The notes beneath the pieces were generated by a model, which was given only the letters and a program-made list of their open reading frames with translations, was not told the origin of the DNA and did not search any database. This document shows, one piece after another, positions 53,469 to 62,305 of a DNA stretch of 64,000 nt. The position numbers and the translations under genes are program-made. The number at the start of each line of letters is the position of its first letter. Positions within the stretch are counted from its first letter, which is position 1. Origin of the DNA: Lentisphaerae bacterium WC36 (lineage in GTDB: Bacteria; Verrucomicrobiota; Lentisphaeria; Victivallales; SZUA-371); the NCBI GenBank assembly GCA_020683205.1, contig CP085689.1:930001-994000 (forward strand), given 5' to 3'.

Positions 53469-56126
53469 ATGGAACCACAGTTTACATCATGGGTCTTATC
53501 TTTAACTAAAATTTATGATTTTTATTCGAGTTCAAGTTTAATGAGCTTGATAATTTTATTAATTGCAGCAATTTATTTAGCTATAGTTGAAAAGCGTAAA
53601 AAGCATTTAGTTTTAACTCAGTCAAGTGAGGTCGAAAGAATTAATAACTTGTCTGGCATTAGTAGTGAAGAAAAAAAGAAAATTATCAATGCTCTTAACT
53701 TATTACCTGAAGTAACCGAAAAATCTCCGTTACCTGATGTGCATTTGAGAGTGGCTTCAAAACTTAGTAAATTTTATGCTCTGTATAAAATCATATCGTT
53801 TATTTTGATTATTGCTTTTTTATTGATATTAAAAGTTAGTTCTTCAACCAATAAAGATATTACTTTGACAAAATCAAATTTTTATCAGAATAGTAGCTAT
53901 GCCGTTGAAATATTAAGTGCAATTATAGTTGTTGTTTTACTTTTAGCAATTTGTGAATATATAGCTGCAAATAAATTATTTTTAGGTAATTTAAAAGCGC
54001 GTAATTTTTTAATTTTTACTTGGTTGTTGAATCCATTTGTTATTAGATTAGGTGTGATTGCAAATAATAAAATATTATTGTTCGCATTGGTTGTGCCAGT
54101 TGCCTTTTATGTACTTTGGTCATTAATAATTAGGGTTAATGCGAATAGTTATATTGCTTTTGATGCAAAAAATAGTGAGAAATTAACTCGATTTGCGGTA
54201 CCATTTATTGCTGTTATTTTAATTTTTAGTTCGCTTTTTTATGCAATGCCAATCGCAGCAAATTTTGAAATGAGCAAGCATTCTTTTATGGAAAAGTTAG
54301 GTTATTCTTCAGGAAGAAATTATGAAAAAATAAATAGTGTAAGGTTAATAGTTGCTGATAAAAATAATAAAAAATTAAAAAGTTTATCAGAAAAATTAGC
54401 AACGAAAATTTTTGAAAAATATAATCTTGATGTTGTTATTCATAATGAGGAAGAGTTTGCAAAAAACTATGTTAATATTGCTAATGAATTGGTATTATTA
54501 ATTGAAGAAATTAATTATAGTAGTGAGAACGAAAGTTTACAATCCTCAAGTATTGGTAATTTAAACCCTAAAACAGGAAAGTTTTCTAATAGTTTAAAAA
54601 AATTCAAGGAGTCATTTGAGAAGAAATTTTGCATCAAAATAAAGAAGTTGTTTCAACATTATCCAATTAATAGGAATATTTATTCAGTTTCATTTTCTTT
54701 TCAAAATCATTGGGACAACATTATTAAGGTTGATTACACGGGTAGCGAAAACAGTGTTTTGAAAGCATTAGCAGAAAGGATAAATGTTTCGCTTAAAGTA
54801 ATTTTAGAGAAGGATAATAGCAAAACACTTATTACATTTCCAGATTATCTATGCCAAAAAACAGATTTGGCTAAAAGTAAAAATTATTTTAAAGAACTTT
54901 ATCCAGAAGCAAAAATTATTGCGACACTTTTTAGTCCTGTTTATAAAAAATCAGTAATTTATCAACTTGAGGTCAAAGATAACATTAAACAACAGGTTGA
55001 GAGTATTGGGAAAAAATTAATTGATAATAATTTTAATCACTCTAGTTATAGTTCTTACAGTAATAATGATGTGGCTATTTTATTAATATCTCCAGAGGTC
55101 GAGAAAGGATATAAGGATAATAAAACGTTAATAAGGCATTATGGAAAAAAAATTATTGTTATTGAGAATTATAGTCGTGATAAAATTAATTTAAGCAAAA
55201 AAATTGCGCCACCAGAGTTTATTAATGCATTGAATCGTTATGCAGAAGAGTACCCCAATTGTTATGCGAATATTGTTTTTAGCAACGTGAAAGGGGTTAC
55301 GCCTGAGAAGCTAAAAAATATATACCTTGGAGCTTTAAAACAGAAAAATATTAGTACTAAAGAATTAAATTATTTATATAATAAATTAACAGCAAAATAT
55401 TATAATTTAGACATTGCTGACAAGCAAGATGTTCTTAATCAATATAATGAAGCAATTCTCCAAAATTTAACTAATTTAATAAAAAATAAGAATCCAAAAA
55501 ATTATTTTATTAACTTGAATGAATATATTTTAAAAGCATATAGCGATGAAATAGAGCCAATGTTAAAACAGAAAATTGGTAAAATTATTGATAAAGAAGT
55601 TCCCAAAATTTATGTGAAAGATTTCAAGCCATATAAAAAAAGTTATCATAAAGAATTAACTAAGAAAATTAAATTAGCTACTAGAAATTTTGGTGATATT
55701 AGAACTGGCACCCATGCGTGGCAGATTTTTGTTGACGATGCTGCTAGACCTGTGTTGGTTGGTCTGCAATGTTATCAAGAAAATGGCAAAAAAAAGGTTA
55801 AAATAAGCCTTTTTGGTAATTCTATGACCAGAGATTATGATCCTAAAAAGCATATATTAAGATCAATTTCATTTATCAAAAATAATATAAATGCATCTTC
55901 ATGGAGCTATGGATGTAATATGTTAAATTATAACAGTATGCCGTTTGTTGATGCTGGAAAATATGCGATTAAGGCAAAGTATATTACTTTAAAAAATACC
56001 TATATGTTTGGAAAAGGAAGAGGTATAGTAGTTAGTCCTCAACCTGAAAAAGCGAAAAAATTTGAAAAAAAGTATGGAGATAAAGTTGAATTCGTTCTTG
56101 ATATTTATCATCAACCAAAAGAATAA
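53469..56126 (+). CDS. Large membrane protein, paralog 3 of 3
   Basis: 885 residues. N-terminal helix (LMSLIILLIAAIYLAIV), EKRKKHLVLTQSSEVERI with LNLLPEVTEKSPLPD and LSKFYALYK, a membrane block with ARNFLIFTWLLNPFVI, and a soluble domain beginning KINSVRLIVADKNNK with LITFPDYLCQKT. Its C-terminal domain (ARPVLVGLQCYQENGKKKVK; WSYGCNMLNYNSMPF) differs from that of paralogs 1 and 2. It starts 10 bp after paralog 2 (AAGGAATATT) and ends the operon. Function unknown. Confidence 0.75.
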   Translation: MEPQFTSWVLSLTKIYDFYSSSSLMSLIILLIAAIYLAIVEKRKKHLVLTQSSEVERINNLSGISSEEKKKIINALNLLPEVTEKSPLPDVHLRVASKLSKFYALYKIISFILIIAFLLILKVSSSTNKDITLTKSNFYQNSSYAVEILSAIIVVVLLLAICEYIAANKLFLGNLKARNFLIFTWLLNPFVIRLGVIANNKILLFALVVPVAFYVLWSLIIRVNANSYIAFDAKNSEKLTRFAVPFIAVILIFSSLFYAMPIAANFEMSKHSFMEKLGYSSGRNYEKINSVRLIVADKNNKKLKSLSEKLATKIFEKYNLDVVIHNEEEFAKNYVNIANELVLLIEEINYSSENESLQSSSIGNLNPKTGKFSNSLKKFKESFEKKFCIKIKKLFQHYPINRNIYSVSFSFQNHWDNIIKVDYTGSENSVLKALAERINVSLKVILEKDNSKTLITFPDYLCQKTDLAKSKNYFKELYPEAKIIATLFSPVYKKSVIYQLEVKDNIKQQVESIGKKLIDNNFNHSSYSSYSNNDVAILLISPEVEKGYKDNKTLIRHYGKKIIVIENYSRDKINLSKKIAPPEFINALNRYAEEYPNCYANIVFSNVKGVTPEKLKNIYLGALKQKNISTKELNYLYNKLTAKYYNLDIADKQDVLNQYNEAILQNLTNLIKNKNPKNYFINLNEYILKAYSDEIEPMLKQKIGKIIDKEVPKIYVKDFKPYKKSYHKELTKKIKLATRNFGDIRTGTHAWQIFVDDAARPVLVGLQCYQENGKKKVKISLFGNSMTRDYDPKKHILRSISFIKNNINASSWSYGCNMLNYNSMPFVDAGKYAIKAKYITLKNTYMFGKGRGIVVSPQPEKAKKFEKKYGDKVEFVLDIYHQPKE

Positions 56127-56151
56127 ATCAAATTATTTATTACGCATTTTT

Positions 56152-56173
56152 AAAGGGAGCTAATGCTCCCTTT
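56152..56173. terminator. Bidirectional terminator between the paralog operon and the 791-residue gene
   Basis: AAAGGGAGC/GCTCCCTTT, a 9-bp stem with loop TAAT, flanked by A/T-rich runs on both sides (TTTTT before, ATTCATTC after). It separates two convergent genes and can serve both. Confidence 0.75.
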
Positions 56174-56211
56174 ATTCATTCTTATGCAGGGTTGAATAGT
56201 ATTATTTAGTA

Positions 56212-58587
56212 TTACACTTCAGCTTTTCCGTCAGTGTCTTCGTCAATGCTTAAGAGTGCGTCTCTGCCAATTCCTCCACGTCCAGCTTGTAATACTTCTA
56301 GTTTATTCATTGGAGTTAAGTTGTATAAACTTACATAACGGTTCCATTTGTCTTCGAGCATATCCAAAGCTTTTTCACGATTTTGAGGATTTTTTCTTAA
56401 ATTCTCAAAATAACGCTTCGCCATTCCACATACTTTTTTTCTATTTTTTTTGATTAAAATATTTGGATGGCGGTCAGTAATCAAGAAAAAATAATGATTT
56501 GTAATTCTAGTAATTTTAGATAAACTTAAATTACGTGTAATCATATCAGTCAATGCTAAAATTTGTATAATTCTTTCAATGTGACCCCAATACCTAGTGC
56601 AATGACGACGCTCAGAACCAGTCCAAAGCATGTGGTCAGAAATTTTTATTTCTCTAGCTAAATGAGTACGGAATAATTTTTGTCGTAAGTTAATTAATTT
56701 TGCGTAATTTCCATTATCGGCCATAATTAATCTTACGGCAGTTGCAAAGTCATCCTCATCTTCACCAGTAAAGTGTTGTGCAAATTCATAATCTTCATCA
56801 ATTTCTTCTGGAATTGGCTCGTTGTGACTAGGATCTTGTGATATACTTGAAGCTCCACGCCTCAAGGCAAAGGCAGACGTTCTTCGAGGTCCTAACGGAA
56901 GAGAACTTTCAGGATCGCTAAATGTTGAGCCTTTTCTTAGCCCTGGTGTGAGTGAACGTTCTGGATCGTAAAAAACCGAATTTTGTCGAGAAAGTGGTGA
57001 CCTTATACTGTCATCCGAGCTCGTTGAAAAATGCACGCTACGTTTTCTTGCATAATTTCTTGGAGGCAATTTGGGAGGTTTAGAAAAACTTTCTTTTTTC
57101 ATACTAAGTCTTCGTATTACCTTATTTCTAAGCTGCATTTGATAACGGGATGAAATTTCTAGTGCAAACTCGTAAAGATTTCTTTCTAACCTAGAAATAG
57201 TACGATTTAATTCGCCATCCAGAACTACTACTCTATGAGATGCCGCTCCTACCGAATCTCTCGCTGAATGGTATTCATTTTCTAAATCTACGACAATTTG
57301 AAATGCTCGGCGATATTCGTCATGACGATCATAGCAGTGAGCAAGAATTTGATATGGCGTATCTCGAAAGTGTCCTTCACGGAAAAAACTAAAATCATGC
57401 CCTCGCGTTGGATGGGCTAAATTCATCATTGATCTGTTTAAAATATTAATGAAAGCTTCTGCTAATTTTCCAAATTGAAAATCATGCATCCAGCGTTTAA
57501 ATCTTCCCATACAATTTGTGCCCCATTGCCTACGTAAACTATTACAGCGTGTTAAAATATGTTGCATTATTAGAAAAAAGTCTTGAGGTCTGTAGTAATC
57601 TGTTAAACAACATTGTCCATCTCGATCAAAGCTAAAATATAGAGGTGAAAATATTTGTTCAAAATTTCGTTGACCGTGTGCTCTAATATCTCTATTTTCT
57701 TCTTTAACCATTCTTAGGATATTTCGTAGATTTGGGTAATCTTCACAGGTTTTTTCAAAACCATGAGCATAAATAGTGGCAATACCTTCTAAAATATCAC
57801 GAGCATAGGAATCACGTCTTAACATCATCTGAGAATATTCTTGAAAAATCTGCCCTTTGGAAGATAATTCATTCTCAGATTCAAGAACGGCTTTACATAA
57901 GCTTTCACGCTGTAATCGAAGAGATGCAATTTTTTGACTGTCTGCTCGTAATGTTTTGACTAGCATATCATTTTTTGCTAATTCAATATGATATAGTTTT
58001 GTTACATAATAGATGGCATCAACCAACCCTTCTGAATCTGGTTTTTCATTTGGACAAAAAGCATCTTTAAACATATTATAGAACCTATCAACAGCCATTG
58101 GTTGAAGGCCTATTGGAAAATAGTACTTATATAAAAATCTAAACATGCACAATTTTTTATAAAGGCTTTTTGGGGATATATGATCGAGAGTTTTAGTTAA
58201 TTCGTCATATCTAGTGCTATTCTTAAGAGCCGTAATATATGTTTGAAGATTTGCGCCTGCATAATCAACATCAGGATCTTGAACAAAATCATCAAGCATT
58301 AAATCTTTTGGCGCTGCAATAACACGTCTTAACCTTCCCGTATCAGGGTCATATTGAGTTTGTACGGTACGCTTAAAAAGTCGATTATTAATAGCGTTAA
58401 AATATTTTTGTAAATAAATTTGGAAACGTTTTAAGTCACTCATATCACTGAGATAAAATTTTAGTGATTCACCATCTAAGTCAAAACCTTTTGGATCCAT
58501 AGTAATTGTTACGTCTTCACATAAGTTCTTAATAGCTTCAAGAACTGAATTTGTATTTTGAGCAAAGTCGCCTTCGAAATATAGCAT
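56212..58587 (-). CDS. Orphan 791-residue protein with eukaryotic-like linear motifs
   Basis: No family is recognised, and there is no signal peptide or membrane helix. Residues 1 to about 490 are mostly helical and rich in Arg, Tyr and Phe. Residues about 490-625 form a disordered-looking segment: KPPKLPPRNYARKRS (SH3-ligand-like), then two near-repeats of 17 residues (NSVFYDPERSLTPGLRK and GSTFSDPESSLPLGPRR), then TSAFALRRGASS. Many Ser follow Arg-x-x (RRLS, RQNS, RKGS, RRTS), the form of basophilic kinase sites. An acidic stretch (EEIDEDYEF, GEDEDD) leads to a C-terminal helical domain. It is a single-gene unit. An exported effector is possible but unproven; codon use looks slightly less AT-biased than its neighbours. 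Confidence 0.6.
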   Translation of the reverse strand: MLYFEGDFAQNTNSVLEAIKNLCEDVTITMDPKGFDLDGESLKFYLSDMSDLKRFQIYLQKYFNAINNRLFKRTVQTQYDPDTGRLRRVIAAPKDLMLDDFVQDPDVDYAGANLQTYITALKNSTRYDELTKTLDHISPKSLYKKLCMFRFLYKYYFPIGLQPMAVDRFYNMFKDAFCPNEKPDSEGLVDAIYYVTKLYHIELAKNDMLVKTLRADSQKIASLRLQRESLCKAVLESENELSSKGQIFQEYSQMMLRRDSYARDILEGIATIYAHGFEKTCEDYPNLRNILRMVKEENRDIRAHGQRNFEQIFSPLYFSFDRDGQCCLTDYYRPQDFFLIMQHILTRCNSLRRQWGTNCMGRFKRWMHDFQFGKLAEAFINILNRSMMNLAHPTRGHDFSFFREGHFRDTPYQILAHCYDRHDEYRRAFQIVVDLENEYHSARDSVGAASHRVVVLDGELNRTISRLERNLYEFALEISSRYQMQLRNKVIRRLSMKKESFSKPPKLPPRNYARKRSVHFSTSSDDSIRSPLSRQNSVFYDPERSLTPGLRKGSTFSDPESSLPLGPRRTSAFALRRGASSISQDPSHNEPIPEEIDEDYEFAQHFTGEDEDDFATAVRLIMADNGNYAKLINLRQKLFRTHLAREIKISDHMLWTGSERRHCTRYWGHIERIIQILALTDMITRNLSLSKITRITNHYFFLITDRHPNILIKKNRKKVCGMAKRYFENLRKNPQNREKALDMLEDKWNRYVSLYNLTPMNKLEVLQAGRGGIGRDALLSIDEDTDGKAEV

Positions 58588-58920
58588 GAATTTTATTCCT
58601 ATATTTTATTTATTTATATTGAACATAATAAGTCCATTAAAGAAAATATGCAATAAATTTGCTATAAAATTTTAGTTTGTGGTAGCGAATAAATAATTTA
58701 TAATTGATATAAATGTGTAAGAATAAGTATAATAAAATAAATAATTTTTCATTATATTTCGTATTTTTTTTAATTTTATTAAAATATAAATCTAAAATAT
58801 CGATTTGATTACCCTTATATATTGTGTGTTAAATTAGCTTTTACTTCATTTTTATACAAAATGTAGTAAAAAATTGTTTTAAGGGTTGATTTTTTATTTA
58901 AAGCTATATATCTTAGTAGA
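58588..58920. other. AT-rich spacer before the nrdD riboswitch
   Basis: About 330 bp of divergent upstream DNA with no gene visible. A weak plus-strand promoter is possible: TTGATT near 58885, then TATCTT 17 bp later, shortly before the riboswitch. The start region of the leftward 791-residue gene has no clear promoter. Confidence 0.35.
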
Positions 58921-59112
58921 GAGGATTTCATGACCAGTGAATGCTGTGTAAATCGGCAACTGTCGCGCAACTGTGATCAGAGTTTTTTTCTGTAAGTCAG
59001 ATCTTGGCATGAAAGTAGTATTTTCAATCAGCGAATATTGAAAATAGTATTTATAATATTATCGCAGACAATGTTGATGATGATTATATGATGTGCGCAT
59101 GACACAAGGGGG
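58921..59112 (+). promoter_or_regulatory. Cobalamin riboswitch upstream of nrdD
   Basis: Core segments CGGCAACTGTCGCGCAACTG and TGTAAGTCAGATCTTGG are nearly identical to the btu riboswitch. The outer stem is CATGACCA with TGGCATG. GTGCGCATGACACAAGGGGG near the 3' end can pair with GCGCA in the core. About 180 nt of leader remain before the nrdD ATG, including a weak AAGGG/CCCTT hairpin, so control could be by transcription. It would repress the B12-independent reductase when cobalamin is plentiful. Confidence 0.92.
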
Positions 59113-59294
59113 TAGTATGACAAAGCCCTTGAAATTTTAATAATTATATTTCTTGACCTATTATGTTGTAATTTTTTTTATACCATTTTAATTTGGTGAT
59201 GTTGAGAAATAGTAAATTTTTAAAATTTAACCTCAAGCTTACTTCTATAATTATTCCATTTACAAATTGCGAGCAAAAATTTACGGGAATTTTT

Positions 59295-61241
59295 ATGCTT
59301 AAATTAAAGAAACGCGATGGAAGAATTGTTGAATTTGATACAATGAGAATTACTTTAGCAGCTAATAAAGCTCTGAAAGCAACTGGCGCAGAGAATTACA
59401 AACTAGCTGAAACTATTTCTTTGGATGTACTAAAAAATATTAAAAGTGAAAATTTTGATGAAGATAATATCCCAACGATTCAACATGTTCAAGACTTAGT
59501 TGAAGTTTCGTTTATCAAGCGTGGTTTAACAAAGGCTGCAAAAGCATATATTTTATATCGTGCTCAACATGATAAAATTCGTGATAATAAAAAGTTGATG
59601 ATGGACGTGCAAAACTTGGTTGGTTCATACCTTGATCAAGAAGATTGGCGTGTGAATGAGAACTCAAATGCAAATTATTCATATGCAAGTTTATTAAATC
59701 ACGTTAGTGGTGCTGTTGTTGCAAATTATACATTAGCAAATATTTATCCAGATGAAATTGCTAAAGCTCATAATGAGGGCGATTTTCACATTCATGATTT
59801 ATCTAGTGGAATTGTTGGCTATTGTGCTGGTTGGAGCTTGCGTCAATTGATTATGGAAGGATTTAAAGGTTCAGCAGGTAGAGCAGGGGCAAAGCCAGCT
59901 AAACATTTTGATACAATTCTTGGTCAAATTGTTAACTTTTTATCAACTCTTCAAACTGAATGGGCTGGGGCGCAAGCATTTAACTCTTTTGACACCTTTT
60001 TAGCACCATTTGTTCGTCAAGATAATCTTTCTTACGTCGAAATAAAACAGGCAATGCAACGTTTTATTTTTTCGCTTAACATCGCAAGTAGATGGGGGCA
60101 AACTCCATTTACAAACTTAACTTTTGACTGGGTTGTTCCTGAAGATTTAGCAGATCAAGCAGTAATTATTGGTGGAGTTGTTCAAGATGAGAAGTTTTAT
60201 CGTGATTATCAACATGAAATGGATTTAATTAATCAAGCATTTTTGGAAATTATGTTAGATGGTGACTGTAATGGAAGAATTTTTACATTTCCAATTCCAA
60301 CTTATAATATTACGGAAGATTTTAACTGGGATTCTAAAAATGCTAAGTTACTATTTAAAGTTACTGGTAAGTATGGACTTCCATATTTTCAGAATTTTGT
60401 AAAAAGCGATTTGAAGCCAAGTGATGTACGTAGTATGTGTTGTCGTTTGCAAATGGATCTGCGTCAATTACGTAACAAAACAGGCGGTCTTTTTGGAGCA
60501 GGGGAGCAAACTGGTTCAATTGGGGTTGTGACTGTCAATTTACCACGTTTAGGTTATGTATCAAAAAGTGAGAAAGAATTTTTTGCAAACTTAGATAATT
60601 TGATGAATTTAGCAAAAGATTCTCTAGAGATAAAGCGTAAAATTGTTCAACGTCACCTTGAGGCGGACCTGTTGCCTTATACTAAAATTTATCTTGGAAC
60701 ACTGAAGAATCATTTTAGCACTATTGGTTTGGTTGGTATGAATGAAGCTTGTTTAAATTTCTTAGGTTGTTCAATTTGTGACGATAATGGTCGAGTTTTT
60801 GCCGAAAAAGTTCTTGATTATATGAAGCATAAATTACAGGATTTTCAGGAAGATACCAATCATATTTATAACCTGGAAGCTACGCCAGCAGAGGGGACTA
60901 GTTTCAGGTTAGCAAAAATTGATAAAAAACTTTATCCAGAAATTATTACTGCTGGTGATTCTGAGCCGTATTATACGAATTCAACTCAGCTTCCTGTAGG
61001 GTATACCGATGATATTTTTGAAGCTTTAGATACTCAAGAGTCTTTACAAAAACGTTATACTGGTGGGACTGTTTTTCATGGATTCTTAGGTGAAAGAATT
61101 AGCGATGAAAAGCAGGTTGCTATATTAGTAAAAAGAGTTGCTGAAAATTATCAAATTCCCTATTTTACAATTACGCCAACTTTTTCAATTTGTCCTGTAC
61201 ATGGTTACATTGCAGGTTCTCATAGTTTGTGCCCTCATTAA
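59295..61241 (+). CDS. nrdD: Anaerobic ribonucleoside-triphosphate reductase, large chain without glycyl-radical tail
   Basis: 648 residues of class III ribonucleotide reductase. The ATG at 59295, preceded by GGGAATTTTT, is chosen because the ATP-cone domain starts there (LKLKKRDGRIVEFDTMRITL). The barrel domain follows, with NEGDFHIHDLSSGIVGYCAG, FNSFDTFLAPFVRQDNL, DGDCNGRIFTFPIPTYNIT, CCRLQMDLRQLRNKTGGLFG and VGMNEACLNFLG. It ends TFSICPVHGYIAGSHSLCPH and stops in the middle of the C-terminal zinc ribbon. The missing CxxKTEVYSRV-GY segment with the glycyl radical is encoded by the next gene. It is the first gene after a cobalamin riboswitch. Confidence 0.93.
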   Translation: MLKLKKRDGRIVEFDTMRITLAANKALKATGAENYKLAETISLDVLKNIKSENFDEDNIPTIQHVQDLVEVSFIKRGLTKAAKAYILYRAQHDKIRDNKKLMMDVQNLVGSYLDQEDWRVNENSNANYSYASLLNHVSGAVVANYTLANIYPDEIAKAHNEGDFHIHDLSSGIVGYCAGWSLRQLIMEGFKGSAGRAGAKPAKHFDTILGQIVNFLSTLQTEWAGAQAFNSFDTFLAPFVRQDNLSYVEIKQAMQRFIFSLNIASRWGQTPFTNLTFDWVVPEDLADQAVIIGGVVQDEKFYRDYQHEMDLINQAFLEIMLDGDCNGRIFTFPIPTYNITEDFNWDSKNAKLLFKVTGKYGLPYFQNFVKSDLKPSDVRSMCCRLQMDLRQLRNKTGGLFGAGEQTGSIGVVTVNLPRLGYVSKSEKEFFANLDNLMNLAKDSLEIKRKIVQRHLEADLLPYTKIYLGTLKNHFSTIGLVGMNEACLNFLGCSICDDNGRVFAEKVLDYMKHKLQDFQEDTNHIYNLEATPAEGTSFRLAKIDKKLYPEIITAGDSEPYYTNSTQLPVGYTDDIFEALDTQESLQKRYTGGTVFHGFLGERISDEKQVAILVKRVAENYQIPYFTITPTFSICPVHGYIAGSHSLCPH

Positions 61242-61270
61242 ATTCAATAAAAAAATTAGGAGATTTTAAA

Positions 61271-61411
61271 ATGTCAAAATGTCAAGAAAAAACAGAAGTA
61301 TATAGTAGAGTTTGTGGTTACTTTAGACCAACAAGTAATTGGAATCGCGGTAAAAAAGAAGAATTTAAAGAACGTAAAGAGTATCTTGCTAAAGATACTA
61401 AAACTAAATAG
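61271..61411 (+). CDS. nrdD: Separate glycyl-radical tail of anaerobic ribonucleotide reductase
   Basis: 46 residues: MSKCQEKTEVYSRVCGYFRP then TSNWNRGKKEEFKERKEY. This is the exact C-terminal end of NrdD, including the glycyl-radical glycine in RVCGYFRP and one of the zinc-ribbon Cys. It has its own good ribosome site (AGGAGATTTTAAA) 29 bp after the nrdD stop, so the split looks established rather than a sequencing error. Activity requires that this chain dock on the large chain, completing the zinc ribbon in trans, and that NrdG activate the glycine. A longer in-frame start at 61229 overlaps nrdD and is less likely. Confidence 0.9.
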   Translation: MSKCQEKTEVYSRVCGYFRPTSNWNRGKKEEFKERKEYLAKDTKTK

Positions 61412-61427
61412 TTCTAATAAAAAAATG

Positions 61428-61448
61428 GGGAGTTTATTATAAACTCCC
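61428..61448 (+). terminator. Hairpin between the NrdD tail gene and nrdG
   Basis: GGGAGTTTA/TAAACTCCC, a 9-bp perfect stem with a 3-nt loop, followed by TTAAAATT. The U tract is weak, so it may be a processing site or partial terminator lowering nrdG expression relative to nrdD. Confidence 0.55.
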
Positions 61449-61466
61449 TTAAAATTGAGGAAAGTT

Positions 61467-62165
61467 ATGAAAATATTTGGTTTACAAAAATTTTCTTTAA
61501 TTGATTATCCAGGTAAATTAGCATGTGTCGTTTTTACAGGTGGCTGTAATTTTAGTTGCCCATATTGTCACAACCCATGTTTAGTTTTGGCTCCAGAAAG
61601 TCAAGAGCCTATAGACTATAATGATTTTTTCGAGTTTTTAAGAAAACGTCAAGGTAAACTTGATGGTGTTGTTGTAAGTGGAGGAGAACCTACTTTGCAG
61701 AAAAAATTGAAAAAATTAATTGTTGATATTAAAAAACTAGATTTTTTAGTTAAGCTAGATACTAATGGGTCTAACTTTGAAGTAGTAAAGGAGTTAGTTG
61801 ATGACAATTTAATTGATAGCATTGGCATAGACTATAAGGCATCAAGTAACGATTATGCAAAAATTTCTGGAAATAAGAATATAAATGGTATTGATGTTTT
61901 AAAAGTTATTAATTATTCAGTGAAAAAACTTCGACAAAAAAATGTTGATATCAGGACGACTGTTCATAAAAGTTTATTAAGCTTTGAAGAATTGAAAGTT
62001 ATGTGGTCTGAATTAAAGCTTCAAGGCGTAGAAGAATGGTATCTTCAGCAGTATCATGACGTTGAAGTTTTAGACCTCAAGTTAAGTAATGAAACATGGA
62101 CAAATAGTGAATTAGAAGATATTGCTCAAAATATTTCACCAAAAATAAAAATTAGAAATATTTAA
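61467..62165 (+). CDS. nrdG: Anaerobic ribonucleotide reductase activating enzyme (radical SAM)
   Basis: 232 residues, radical SAM. KIFGLQKFSLIDYPGKLACV at the start is typical of NrdG2-type activases; the cluster motif CNFSCPYC (C-x3-C-x2-C) lies near residue 27, with VVVSGGEPTLQ after it. It would use SAM and a 4Fe-4S cluster to make the glycyl radical on the small NrdD tail. The ATG at 61467 is preceded by GAGGAAAGTT. It follows the NrdD tail gene after a hairpin and is probably cotranscribed. Confidence 0.92.
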   Translation: MKIFGLQKFSLIDYPGKLACVVFTGGCNFSCPYCHNPCLVLAPESQEPIDYNDFFEFLRKRQGKLDGVVVSGGEPTLQKKLKKLIVDIKKLDFLVKLDTNGSNFEVVKELVDDNLIDSIGIDYKASSNDYAKISGNKNINGIDVLKVINYSVKKLRQKNVDIRTTVHKSLLSFEELKVMWSELKLQGVEEWYLQQYHDVEVLDLKLSNETWTNSELEDIAQNISPKIKIRNI

Positions 62166-62168
62166 ATT

Positions 62169-62190
62169 GCAAATTAAATATTTAATTTGC
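62169..62190. repeat. Perfect 22-bp palindrome after nrdG
   Basis: GCAAATTAAAT followed by its exact reverse complement ATTTAATTTGC, lying 3 bp past the nrdG stop. With no loop it is a poor terminator as DNA-read RNA, but it may fold as a weak one or serve as an operator for the efflux genes about 120 bp downstream. Confidence 0.5.
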
Positions 62191-62305
62191 CGACTAAAAC
62201 TCATACCAAAAATATTTTGTCAAAATAAATTGTTGTCAATTTACATGCAAGAAATATAATATATAAATATATACTAATAAAAATGCTTTAGAGAAAAATT
62301 ATCTA

